Source: Sulfurovaceae bacterium (lineage in GTDB: Bacteria > Campylobacterota > Campylobacteria > Campylobacterales > Sulfurovaceae). Taken from it: a stretch of DNA of 35,025 nt. Location: assembly GCA_016744805.1 (NCBI GenBank), contig JADGDQ010000021.1, positions 1 to 35,025 on the forward strand, read 5' to 3'. The translations under genes and the position numbers were made by a program. A model generated the notes under the pieces. That model saw nothing but the letters and a program-made list of their open reading frames with translations. It made no database searches and was not told where the DNA came from. Shown here piece by piece: positions 8,024-15,720 of this stretch (the first letter of the stretch is position 1; every line of letters begins with the position of its first letter).

Positions 8024-9346
8024 ATGGAGTTTAACTATAAACTTAAAAATATTGGTTCAATTAAATCAAGTGAACTCTCTATTAAGCCACTCACCGTTAT
8101 AGCTGGGAAGAATGGAAGTGGTAAAACATTTGCTACAAAATCATTATATGCTATTTTAAGTTCTGTGCATGAAAATAGTTTTACTCATATTGTTCGGGAA
8201 AAATTTATAATAGAAATTTATAGAAAGTTAGTGCCAATGTTTTCTTCTCCTGCTCTACTATCTCAAGATGATATAAGTTTGAATAATTCTTTCTTAGAAT
8301 TCATAATATCTAATTTTTCAGATACAAAAAATGATTTTGAAAAAAATATAAAGGATTTTCATAATACTCTTTTAGCATTTATAGAGCAGAAAAAAAAATA
8401 TAAAAAATATAAAAAATGGTTGCAAAACTTAGATACTACAATTAAGATATTAGAAGAGTTGCAAAAATTTATTAAAGAACCTACTCAACTTACTGATACA
8501 GAGCTAGAGTCTAAAATATCTAAAAAACTAAAAAATACATTTCAAATCTCAGATTTAGGCATATTAAAAAATAGTAATGAAAATATTTATATCAAACTTG
8601 ATATTGGTACAGTAGAGATAGCCTCAAATAGTCAAATAGATTTTGAATTTAGTGATAGTGGTGTTGAATCAATACAAAAGCTTTCAAATATAATTTTTTT
8701 AGATTCTCCTATTTTTTTGAAACTTAGAAAGGCACTTGATAAAAAAGAGCCTCTTCCTCTTTTCTCTGAAGATAAAGGAAAGTATCTTACAGGTATACCA
8801 AAATATATAGAAGATTTATATAAAAATATTGATAAAGAATATATAGAAAAGCTTGATTTTGAAGAGACAAAAGGTAAAATAGCTACAATTATTAATGGTG
8901 ATGTATCTATTGCAAATGGACAAATTATTTATAAATGTGGTGGTAAAGATATTCCTATATCACTTACAGCTATGGGTGTAAGTAGTTTTGCTATTTTATA
9001 TCTTCTTATCAAAAGCAATACACTCAAAAAAGGTTCTTATCTTATTATTGACGAACCTGAAGTGCATCTTCATCCAGATTGGCAAGTATTGCTTATGGAG
9101 ATACTCTATGAGTTAGCGCAACAAGGCGTTCATGTGGTAATAGCCTCTCATAGTATAGAGATAATTAAATATCTTGAAGTGTTTCTCAAAGAAAAAGAGG
9201 ATGCAGATGAGATAATTGCGATAAACTATATGAGTGATGATGAAGATTTTATTAATAAATTTAAAAGTAGAGATTTAAAAGGTAGAGTCAATATGGTTTT
9301 AGATGATTTAGGTAAACCATTTTTTAATCTTTTTTCACGAGCATAA
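8024..9346 (+). CDS. AAA/ABC-type ATPase (SMC/OLD-like, AAA_21 type)
   Basis: 440 aa. Walker A is GKNGSGKT at residues 28-35 after an N-terminal strand that opens like OLD and RecF-type ATPases (LKNIGSIKSSELSIKPLTVIAG). A charged, coiled-coil-like middle (about 100-190) separates the two ATPase halves. An ABC signature-like SLTAMGVSSF comes before Walker B LIIDEPEVHLHP (about 340-351), and ASHS (374-377) is the H-loop. No Toprim nuclease domain follows, so it is not a full OLD or GajA protein. The start has TAGGA 6 nt upstream. It is followed after 5 bp by a 213-aa protein with no ribosome binding site of its own, so the two probably form one system. Such ATPases are common sensors in phage defence, but the function here is unknown. 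The gene contains an A9 tract followed by two 9-bp repeats. Confidence 0.85.
   Translation: MEFNYKLKNIGSIKSSELSIKPLTVIAGKNGSGKTFATKSLYAILSSVHENSFTHIVREKFIIEIYRKLVPMFSSPALLSQDDISLNNSFLEFIISNFSDTKNDFEKNIKDFHNTLLAFIEQKKKYKKYKKWLQNLDTTIKILEELQKFIKEPTQLTDTELESKISKKLKNTFQISDLGILKNSNENIYIKLDIGTVEIASNSQIDFEFSDSGVESIQKLSNIIFLDSPIFLKLRKALDKKEPLPLFSEDKGKYLTGIPKYIEDLYKNIDKEYIEKLDFEETKGKIATIINGDVSIANGQIIYKCGGKDIPISLTAMGVSSFAILYLLIKSNTLKKGSYLIIDEPEVHLHPDWQVLLMEILYELAQQGVHVVIASHSIEIIKYLEVFLKEKEDADEIIAINYMSDDEDFINKFKSRDLKGRVNMVLDDLGKPFFNLFSRA
8390..8416 (+). repeat. A9 tract plus two tandem TATAAAAAA units inside the ATPase gene
   Basis: Nine A residues at 8390-8398 are followed by TATAAAAAA at 8399-8407 and again at 8408-8416. 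In frame they encode KKKYKKYKK in the coiled-coil middle of the ATPase. The A9 run is a possible slippage site for polymerase or ribosome. The 9-bp units keep frame when their number changes. Confidence 0.6.
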
Positions 9347-9351
9347 ATATT

Positions 9352-9993
9352 ATGAACTTTACAGATTGTTATGAAAAAATAGATAGTGAATTTGGTTTTA
9401 TATTAGAACTTTATGGTCTTAAACTTGATACACAAAAATGTAAAAATAATGGCTTAAACTCTGTAGATTATTTAATTACATCCGAATATAGCCAAAGTAC
9501 CATAGAACATTTAGGAAATAAACTTTTATTTATCGAGTTTAGTAATTTGAAAGCTCAAATAGATAACTTTAATACTAATCCTTTTCATTACTTTAATGGT
9601 AAAAAAATCAATAAGCTCAAACAATATTTTAATGATAGCACATCCAAAGAAGAGTTATGTAAAAAGCTTGACGAATTGCTAGATAATGGCAATCATCAAG
9701 CCAAAAGTAGTTATATGATTTATGCTATTAAAAATGAACTAAAAGATAAAATTTTATCAACAATTTTTTCATTAAATCACTCTATATCTTCTACTAATCA
9801 AAGTATAACTTATTATGTATTTTATAAAATTAGAAATTATACTGATGTGTTTGCATTACAAGCAATAATGTCTGATGAAAATGGTGTGCTTCATAGTATA
9901 AACTCAACTTTTCAAGAAAGTATGAATATTAAATTAATACCAGTTCAAAACACTGAAGAGATATCCAATAAAATTAAAGAGTATTTTCAATAA
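9352..9993 (+). CDS. Unrecognised partner of the AAA ATPase
   Basis: 213 aa, no family recognised. There is no signal peptide or membrane segment. The sequence is Asn/Lys rich with alternating strands and helices. A stretch around residues 38-66 (SVDYLI, then LLFIEFSNLK) has an aspartate followed about 20 residues later by a hydrophobic strand ending in IEFS. This faintly resembles the strand layout of PD-(D/E)XK nucleases, but the lysine is replaced by serine, so the idea is weak. Another region reads ITYYVFYKIRNYTD. The ATG comes 5 bp after the ATPase stop, without a clear Shine-Dalgarno sequence, which implies translational coupling and fixed stoichiometry. AT richness matches the ATPase and contrasts with the YbjQ operon to the right, so the pair probably moved together. 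It could be the effector of a defence system or a regulatory subunit. Confidence 0.7.
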   Translation: MNFTDCYEKIDSEFGFILELYGLKLDTQKCKNNGLNSVDYLITSEYSQSTIEHLGNKLLFIEFSNLKAQIDNFNTNPFHYFNGKKINKLKQYFNDSTSKEELCKKLDELLDNGNHQAKSSYMIYAIKNELKDKILSTIFSLNHSISSTNQSITYYVFYKIRNYTDVFALQAIMSDENGVLHSINSTFQESMNIKLIPVQNTEEISNKIKEYFQ

Positions 9994-10092
9994 AAAATTC
10001 ATTCTCAAACTTCTCTCTACCTCTTATACTTCAATTCTTTTGACTCTTGCTCTCCTTGATGACTAGGTGATAAAAAAACTAAAAGTTTTATA

Positions 10093-10101
10093 TGCTATAA
10101 T
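10093..10101 (+). promoter_or_regulatory. Extended -10 promoter for the YbjQ/M48 operon
   Basis: TGC followed by TATAAT is a perfect extended -10 element, 20 bp before the start of the first YbjQ gene. AAGGA at 10111-10115 gives the ribosome binding site. Confidence 0.6.
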
Positions 10102-10121
10102 CAATAAAACAAGGATTTTAG

Positions 10122-10436
10122 ATGATTATTACAAATATAGAGAGTATACCAAATCGTAAGATAGTAGACCATTTTGGGGTTGTTTCTGGTTCAACAGTTA
10201 GAGCAAAGCATGTAGGAAGAGATTTGATGGCGGGGCTTAAAAATGTCTTTGGAGGGGAGCTTAAGGGGTATACAGAGCTTTTGAGTGAATCAAGAGAAGA
10301 GGCTATGGATAGAATGACTGCACAGGCTAAATCTTTGGGTGCGAATGCTATTGTGAATGTAAGGTTCTCTACCTCTTCTGTGGCAGCTGGTGCAGCGGAG
10401 TTATATGTATATGGAACTGCTGTAAAGATTGTATAA
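10122..10436 (+). CDS. YbjQ-family (DUF74) protein
   Basis: 104 aa, full length for the YbjQ/UPF0145 family, a small pentamer-forming fold once called heavy-metal-binding. Family features visible are the GVVSGSTVRAKHVGRDLMAGLKN block, the GGELKGYTELL segment, REEAMDRM and GANAIVNVRFSTS, ending in a YVYGTAV strand. The biochemical role is not established, so none is assigned. It has a good promoter and AAGGA site. Its stop shares one base with the start of the next gene, which encodes a membrane-anchored relative, and an M48 protease follows. The arrangement suggests that the two YbjQ proteins act with the protease, perhaps at the membrane surface. Confidence 0.9.
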   Translation: MIITNIESIPNRKIVDHFGVVSGSTVRAKHVGRDLMAGLKNVFGGELKGYTELLSESREEAMDRMTAQAKSLGANAIVNVRFSTSSVAAGAAELYVYGTAVKIV

Positions 10437-10876
10437 TGGTTGATATTATATTTATACTTACACCCATTCTTTTGGGGTACATCTTTGGTTCAATAGCAGA
10501 GAAAAATCACTATAAATCAATACAAGAGAGAGAAAAGAAGTTTATGCGTTTGCCTACTATTTCACTTAAAACGCCATTAAACCCTGATAATATTACAAGA
10601 AGTAGATTAGTAGTAGGGAATGTAGTTATCTCTGTAGATTACTTCAAAAGAGTCTTAGCAGGTCTCAAAAATATTTTTGGTGGGAATGTAACATCGTATG
10701 AGACACTTGTAGATAGGGCTAGACGAGAGGCTATTTTGAGACTCAAAGAGGATGCAAAAGGTGCAAGTGAGATTATTAATCTCAAATTAGAAACAAGTTC
10801 TATTAATAAAAGTGCCAAAGGAACCATAGGCTCTATTGAAATCTTTGCCTACGGTACGGCAATTTATAGAAAATAG
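10436..10876 (+). CDS. YbjQ-family protein with N-terminal membrane anchor
   Basis: 146 aa. Residues 3-20 (DIIFILTPILLGYIFGSI) form one membrane segment, then a charged linker. The rest repeats the YbjQ fold of the gene before it: RSRLVVGNVVIS, YFKRVLAGLKNIFGGNVTSYETL, RREAILRLKEDA and EIFAYGTAIYRK. It therefore looks like a duplicate of the upstream gene that gained an anchor. Start and stop are packed against both neighbours (1-bp overlap before, zero gap after), so all three are translated as a unit. The exact function is unknown. A mixed oligomer with the soluble copy at the inner membrane is an attractive inference. Confidence 0.88.
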   Translation: MVDIIFILTPILLGYIFGSIAEKNHYKSIQEREKKFMRLPTISLKTPLNPDNITRSRLVVGNVVISVDYFKRVLAGLKNIFGGNVTSYETLVDRARREAILRLKEDAKGASEIINLKLETSSINKSAKGTIGSIEIFAYGTAIYRK

Positions 10877-11668
10877 ATGGCGTATATTCCTAAATTACCA
10901 GATGATACAGTAAATGTTACAAACAGTAATTTTATAGAGGAGATGCTCAAATTAGTAGTAGGGGTCTCTTTATTGATTAGCGTCGCTTTTTTGGTAGTTA
11001 CTTTGAGTACCTCTTTGATAGTAGAGAATATGTCACTCAAAACAGAACAAAAATTACAAGCTCTCTTCTCTTCTTCTTTAGAGATAGATACAAATAGTAG
11101 TAACAAAGAGGTACTCTATTTGCAATCTATTGTTGATAACCTCAATAGCTGTGCAAAGCTTCCTTATGATATTACTGTCTCTATATCCAATCACAAAGAG
11201 CCTAATGCGTTTGCTATGATGGGTGGTGCAATAGTGATTACCAAAGGTATGCTCAAAGAGATTCAAAATGAGAATGAACTTACCTTTGTATTAGGGCATG
11301 AGATGGGACATTTTAAACACAGAGACCACCTTAAAGGCTTGGGAAATGGTATAATCTTTGCGATGATTTCTCTTTTTGTTCCCAACTCTTTTGTTGAGAA
11401 TATACTCTCTCTAAATGCCCTTAGTTATTCTCAATCACAAGAGAGTAGTGCAGATATTTTTGGTATAGAGATGATGCTATGTAGATACCAAGATACCCTA
11501 GGGTCTGCTTCACTCTTTGAGAGAATGAGCAAAAATGATAAGTGGAGTGATTTTTTGGCAACGCATCCAGATTTTTATACAAGAGTCTTAGAGATAAAAA
11601 AATATATCAAAAGTAATAATCTTCCTGCTACTAAGGAGAGTAGAGAGCTTAGATATAGTTTTGAGTAA
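10877..11668 (+). CDS. Membrane-anchored M48 zinc metalloprotease
   Basis: 263 aa. One membrane segment at about 25-50 is followed by the protease domain. The zinc motif HEMGH is at 141-145, and the third ligand is in the SQESSADIFG segment (E189, D193), both as expected for M48 peptidases of the HtpX/BepA/LoiP type. The N-AFAMMGGAIVITKGML stretch before the active site is typical of this family. M48 enzymes degrade or process misfolded membrane or envelope proteins. The ATG follows the stop of the membrane-anchored YbjQ gene with no gap. With only one N-terminal anchor it is not HtpX itself. The C-terminus ends 4 bp from the convergent batD-like gene. Confidence 0.9.
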   Translation: MAYIPKLPDDTVNVTNSNFIEEMLKLVVGVSLLISVAFLVVTLSTSLIVENMSLKTEQKLQALFSSSLEIDTNSSNKEVLYLQSIVDNLNSCAKLPYDITVSISNHKEPNAFAMMGGAIVITKGMLKEIQNENELTFVLGHEMGHFKHRDHLKGLGNGIIFAMISLFVPNSFVENILSLNALSYSQSQESSADIFGIEMMLCRYQDTLGSASLFERMSKNDKWSDFLATHPDFYTRVLEIKKYIKSNNLPATKESRELRYSFE

Positions 11669-11672
11669 AAAA

Positions 11673-12764
11673 TTACCTATATAAACGCTTCTCCAAATGC
11701 TCTATACGCTCTTTGTAGACCTCTTGATTGCTAGAGAGAAGAAGTGCCAAAAGCTTTTTTGGGTCTTTAGTATTTTTTATTTCCTCTTCCAAAGAGTCCT
11801 TTTGAGTGGTTGGCTCTGTCTCTTTTTTTCTCCACTCAATCACTTTTGCACTCAGAAACCCTGCTATAAATATACTTATATACCCCAACAAAGAGCCAAG
11901 CCAACTCCAATCACTCACTAGAGGCTTAGGGTTGTCTGTGCTATTTACAAGCTCTTGTATATTAGGTTTCAAGATAGTAAAGTGCTGTTTTGGGAGTTGG
12001 AGTTGATAGGGTTTTTGAGTTTTTGGATTAAAAGCTCTAAGAGTTATAGGCTCTAAATCAAAACTCTCTTTTGCACTCAATGCCAAAGGATAGATAAAAC
12101 TATTTTGTGTGCCTTGGCTAGAGTTGATAGATTTGGCTATGGGTGCTTCCGTAAATAGTGAGTAGTTAGAAGAGGAGGGAACAATAGAAGCTAGATAGGG
12201 TGGATACCCTTCCCCTGTGATAGTAATTTGCAGTGGTAGTGGTTCATAAGGCTCTGCGGAGTATTTTTTTATATCTGTTAGGAGTGCAAAATCTCCCACA
12301 ATATCTGTCTCTTTTGGAATAGCTTTTACATCAAGAGTAAGTGGAGAAAGAGAGATGGGTATATCTGTTTTGTTTAGACCTCTTGTATTGTCTCTATCTC
12401 CAGAAAAACTAAAAGCTACTTTATCATCAGTAGTAAGCATCTGCAAAAGAGTAAACTCTAGCTCTATTGCTCCCTCTTGCAAAGGATAGATAAGATAGGT
12501 ATAGCTTACTTTGAGAGCATGGTATGCATCTTTTGTTTTGGTATCTATTCGCCAAAACTTATATTTTTTACTCTTTTTCAAATCAAACTTAAAAAGCATT
12601 ACTTTACTATTATCTGTTTGTTCAATATCTAGTTTGAGTGTAATCGCCTCTTTAAGATAAGGGTTTGTATTTGAAAGAGTAAACTTATGAGTAAAATCAT
12701 TTTGAGCATATAATGCAGTTATGAGGAGTAAAAATATAATAGATTTACCAAGGCTGTTTTTCAT
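11673..12764 (-). CDS. batD: BatD-like (aerotolerance) membrane protein
   Basis: 363 aa from the chosen start. An N-terminal signal peptide (MKNSLGKSIIFLLLITALYA) is followed by a beta-rich periplasmic region, one membrane segment near the C-terminus (SLLGYISIFIAGFLSAKVIEW) and a charged cytoplasmic tail that looks coiled-coil. This is the layout of BatD, though the sequence is divergent and shorter than the Bacteroides form, so the name rests partly on position behind batA and batB-batC. The frame can be extended by 9 codons to 12791, but AAGGA at 12772-12776 points to the ATG at 12764. The start overlaps the end of the batB-batC gene by 20 bp. Bat proteins are thought to form a membrane complex in the cell envelope that helps survival under stress. 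Confidence 0.75.
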   Translation of the reverse strand: MKNSLGKSIIFLLLITALYAQNDFTHKFTLSNTNPYLKEAITLKLDIEQTDNSKVMLFKFDLKKSKKYKFWRIDTKTKDAYHALKVSYTYLIYPLQEGAIELEFTLLQMLTTDDKVAFSFSGDRDNTRGLNKTDIPISLSPLTLDVKAIPKETDIVGDFALLTDIKKYSAEPYEPLPLQITITGEGYPPYLASIVPSSSNYSLFTEAPIAKSINSSQGTQNSFIYPLALSAKESFDLEPITLRAFNPKTQKPYQLQLPKQHFTILKPNIQELVNSTDNPKPLVSDWSWLGSLLGYISIFIAGFLSAKVIEWRKKETEPTTQKDSLEEEIKNTKDPKKLLALLLSSNQEVYKERIEHLEKRLYR

Positions 12765-14280
12765 AAATATATCCTTTATTGATAAGCTCATAGACTTTGG
12801 AACTCATAGGTTGTTTGAGCGATGGGGTGGATTCTAATAGTTTTTTATCTGTCTCTTCTTTGCTTTTATTGCTTTTTTGTGTTCCACCACCACTACCTGA
12901 ACTCTTCTCTTTATTCTTTTTTGTCTCACTGCTTTGTGTTTCTTGATTTGGGCTAGAGGTGCTACTGCTTTGTGCATTTGGATTGCTTAGCCCTTGGTTC
13001 TTTTTTTCCTTTTTTTGCTGTTGCAGGGCAAGTGATAGATTATAATGAGCATCCCTATCAAAACCTAATTGAAGAGCTTTGCTGTAGTTATCTATGGCTT
13101 TATTATATTTTTGTAATTTCATATAGCAGTTGGCACTATTATAATAGAGTTTTTGTTTGATAGTTATAGAGGTTGAGCGGATAGATTGATAGGTAAAAAG
13201 AGCCTGTGTATACTTTTTTTGTTTATAATAAGTATTTCCAAGAGCCATAAGGCTTTGAAGAGAGATATTAGTAATATTTTCTAAATATTTTTCTGAACTA
13301 TTAAAATCACCTATTTTATACGCATTGTAGGCATTGATTAATCGTATATCATCCAAAAAAGATGCCTGTGCATTTATTCCAAAAAGTCCAATAAATATAA
13401 TTAAGTATTTAATTGCTCGTGTATGAATAGTAATAAAAAGTAGCAGAGCTATAAAAAGAGGTATAAAATAAAGTTCAGTAAAGTTTTGTTGCATTTTGCT
13501 AATGTTTTGTTTATTGGCTTGATGCTTTTTGATACTTTTCATTATAGTTTGTGCAGTGAGTGATGGAGAGTCTTTGGCTGTAATATACAGAGCATTATTT
13601 TCATTTGCAAGGGTTTTAAGCATTGGGTTAAGCCTAGATATAATAAGGTCTCCCTCTTTGTTTTTCAAAACTGAGCCATTATTTTGTTTAATTGTTGTCC
13701 CTTGTTTTGTTCCAAGGGCTAGGAGAGTCAAAGAGATATTAGAATTTTGAATGATTTTATTGAGCTGTTGAGTATTTGTTTCTTCTCCTCCATCAGTGAT
13801 AAGAAGAAGATGTTTATTCTCTATTTTGAGTGTACTTAGTTTATTAAAGAGTTTATGGAGTGAAGTCCCATGAGTGAGAATATACTCCATATTAATGCTT
13901 TTGAGAGCTATAGAGATAAGCTCATGGTCTGTAGTGGGAGGAGAAAGCAGAAGAGGATTGCTGGTAAATGCTATAAGCATAATATTATCTGTAGTATTAT
14001 TTTTGAGCAGAATATCAATAGTCTCTTTGGCATACTCATAGCGAGAGGGTTGTATATCTGTGGCTCTCATAGAGTAGGATATATCAAGGGCTATAATAAT
14101 ATCTCGTGCCTCTATCTGTCTCTTTTGTGCTGTTTGATGCCATACAGGACGCATAAGAGCCACAAGCATAAGAGCTAGTATTAGAATATGCGTTGTCTCT
14201 ACAAGAGTTTTCTTACGATAATAAAAGAGTATAGCCAAAGGTATAAAAAACCAAAAAAGATAAGAGTGTAGAAGTATCAT
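12745..14280 (-). CDS. batB: BatB-BatC fusion: VWA domain plus TPR
   Basis: 511 aa. Two membrane segments at the N-terminus, then a von Willebrand factor A domain with the metal site (MIDAS) DISYS at 66-70, LLLITDGGEE and TLLALG. A membrane segment follows at about 265-300, then TPR repeats (for example ALGNTYYKQKKYTQAL and NSANCYMKLQKYNKAIDNYSKAL), then a low-complexity Ser/Lys/Gln tail. In Bacteroides, BatB (VWA) and BatC (TPR) are separate genes; here they are one polypeptide. ATG at 14280 overlaps the stop of batA (ATGA) and has AAGGAG 5 nt upstream. The 8 extra codons up to 14304 lack such a site. With batA it gives two VWA proteins that probably pair in the membrane, with periplasmic or cytoplasmic TPR contacts. 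Confidence 0.85.
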   Translation of the reverse strand: MILLHSYLFWFFIPLAILFYYRKKTLVETTHILILALMLVALMRPVWHQTAQKRQIEARDIIIALDISYSMRATDIQPSRYEYAKETIDILLKNNTTDNIMLIAFTSNPLLLSPPTTDHELISIALKSINMEYILTHGTSLHKLFNKLSTLKIENKHLLLITDGGEETNTQQLNKIIQNSNISLTLLALGTKQGTTIKQNNGSVLKNKEGDLIISRLNPMLKTLANENNALYITAKDSPSLTAQTIMKSIKKHQANKQNISKMQQNFTELYFIPLFIALLLFITIHTRAIKYLIIFIGLFGINAQASFLDDIRLINAYNAYKIGDFNSSEKYLENITNISLQSLMALGNTYYKQKKYTQALFTYQSIRSTSITIKQKLYYNSANCYMKLQKYNKAIDNYSKALQLGFDRDAHYNLSLALQQQKKEKKNQGLSNPNAQSSSTSSPNQETQSSETKKNKEKSSGSGGGTQKSNKSKEETDKKLLESTPSLKQPMSSKVYELINKGYIYEKQPW

Positions 14281-15146
14281 TCTCTCTCCTTGGCTACTAC
14301 CCAAAAAAAGAGAAGCCCAAAAGCAAGACCTAATGGATAGAAAAACAAAAGAGAACGGTTCAAAAAATTCTCACTCCGAATAGGACTAGGTTCTAGTTTG
14401 GCTATCTCTTTATAAATATCTTTGAGTTTATCTGCTGAAGATGCTGAGTAGCTTTTGGCATTACTCTGTTTGGCAATTGTATCAAGAAGAGCTTTATCAT
14501 AATTTTGACTGCTTCCAATACCAATGGTATAGATTTTTATCCCTAATGCTTTTGCCTTTTCTAAAGCCTCTTTGGGTGAGATGGCTCCTGCGTTATGATA
14601 GCCATCAGAGAGCAATATAATAACTTTGCTCTTAGCCTTGCCATAGCTTAGACTTCGTATAGATTGCATCAAAGCATCTCCTATAGCTGTACTCTCTCCT
14701 GCTACACCTACATCTGTAAGCATCAAGAGCATTTGGAGTGCTTGGAGGTCATAAGTGAGAGCAGAGGCACTATAGGCAAAAGTACCAAAAATTACTGCTC
14801 CAATATTATCATCGCCTCTTTTGCTAATAAAATCTTTGCTAAGTTCAAGTGTGGTATCAAATTTTCTTTGAGAGAGCTTTTTTTTGTCAAATCCTCTCTC
14901 AGCCATAGAGCCACTCGCATCAATAGCCAAGATGAGGTCTCGACCTTTTTTATAGTTATTTGAGCTACTGCTATAAAAATAGGGATTGGCTAAAGCAAGA
15001 ACAAGAAGCAAAAATATACTCATCTTTAGCCATAACTCAATTTGTTTCATACTGCTTTCTTTTTTGATCCACTCTAAAGGTGAGATATAAAATATTTTAT
15101 AATGGAGTCTACACCATATAAAACAAGGCAGTAAAAGGGCTAACAA
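14277..15146 (-). CDS. batA: BatA-like VWA membrane protein (start uncertain)
   Basis: 289 aa from a TTG. The VWA domain has an intact MIDAS, DASGS at 76-80, the downstream threonine in GESTAIGDAL and the aspartate in LLSDGYHNAG. Membrane segments flank it: one or two before (up to about residue 55) and one at the C-terminus (SLLFFYPLGLAFGLLFFWVV). This is the BatA architecture. The start is doubtful: no Shine-Dalgarno sequence precedes the TTG, and the open frame continues upstream for 15 codons reading LNFSFASPLFLLL, which looks like the normal BatA N-terminus, but without any ATG, GTG or TTG. An ATC at 15180-15182 is where the ATG would be expected. It is the first gene of the bat operon. 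The usual MoxR ATPase and DUF58 genes are not adjacent, because the next gene upstream is divergent. Confidence 0.83.
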   Translation of the reverse strand: MLALLLPCFIWCRLHYKIFYISPLEWIKKESSMKQIELWLKMSIFLLLVLALANPYFYSSSSNNYKKGRDLILAIDASGSMAERGFDKKKLSQRKFDTTLELSKDFISKRGDDNIGAVIFGTFAYSASALTYDLQALQMLLMLTDVGVAGESTAIGDALMQSIRSLSYGKAKSKVIILLSDGYHNAGAISPKEALEKAKALGIKIYTIGIGSSQNYDKALLDTIAKQSNAKSYSASSADKLKDIYKEIAKLEPSPIRSENFLNRSLLFFYPLGLAFGLLFFWVVAKERE

Positions 15147-15211
15147 TAAAAATAGTGGTGATGCAAATGAAAAGTTTAAGATACTCTCTACCTACTATTA
15201 GATTTTAAGTA

Positions 15212-15217
15212 TATAAT
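15212..15217 (+). promoter_or_regulatory. -10 box for the secreted 150-aa protein
   Basis: A perfect TATAAT lies 29 bp before the ATG at 15247, with an AAGGA ribosome site between them. No clear -35 is seen. Confidence 0.5.
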
Positions 15218-15246
15218 ACCCAAATTTGAGTTACAAAAGGAAAAAT

Positions 15247-15699
15247 ATGAATAAAATACTACTCTCTACTCTTTTACTAAGTTCCCTGCTCTTAGCAGAC
15301 TTTAAAGTAGGAGAAAAACTCCCTCCCATAGAGTTAGCAGATCAATTTGAGAAAAAGTTTAAAATAGAGACTTCTGATACAACTATAATAATGGCATTTG
15401 AAAAAGATGTAGCTATTTCAATAGCTGAATATCTCAAAAGCAAACCAAGTACTTTTTTGGCAGAAAATCATAGTAAATATATCTCTGACATTAGTGAAAT
15501 GCCTTCGATGATTACTTCATTGTTTGCTTTGCCAAAGATGAAAAAATATCCATTCTCTATTTTGCTGATTGAAGATGAGTTTGCAAAAAAGTTTAACCGT
15601 CAAGATGCTAAGATTACAGTTTTTTCACTCCAAAAAGGAACAATAAAAACTATAAAATTTATAACAGCCAAAGAGCTTCCAACAATTTTTACAAAATAA
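15247..15699 (+). CDS. Secreted hypothetical protein, possibly thioredoxin-like fold
   Basis: 150 aa from the ATG at 15247, which has AAAGGA 6 nt before it. The frame can be extended 7 codons to a TTG at 15226, but nothing supports that. Residues 1-18 (MNKILLSTLLLSSLLLAD) form a clear signal peptide, so the protein is periplasmic. The mature start FKVGEKLPPIELADQFEKKFKI resembles the opening of AhpC/TSA and TlpA-like thioredoxin folds (xxGxxxPxxxLxDQxxKxF). No CXXC or peroxidatic cysteine is present, so a redox role is unlikely unless the fold only binds. It is divergent from batA and has the neighbouring bat promoter region in common. Function unknown. Confidence 0.75.
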   Translation: MNKILLSTLLLSSLLLADFKVGEKLPPIELADQFEKKFKIETSDTTIIMAFEKDVAISIAEYLKSKPSTFLAENHSKYISDISEMPSMITSLFALPKMKKYPFSILLIEDEFAKKFNRQDAKITVFSLQKGTIKTIKFITAKELPTIFTK

Positions 15700-15720
15700 T
15701 TACTAGCGAGAGTGGTTCTA

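Noticed and set aside
8024-9993. Septu (PtuAB), PARIS or Gabija as a name for the ATPase cassette
   Set aside because: The partner shows no HNH or helicase motif, the ATPase has no Toprim domain, and I see no DUF4435-like signature. The general format is similar but the identity is not supported.
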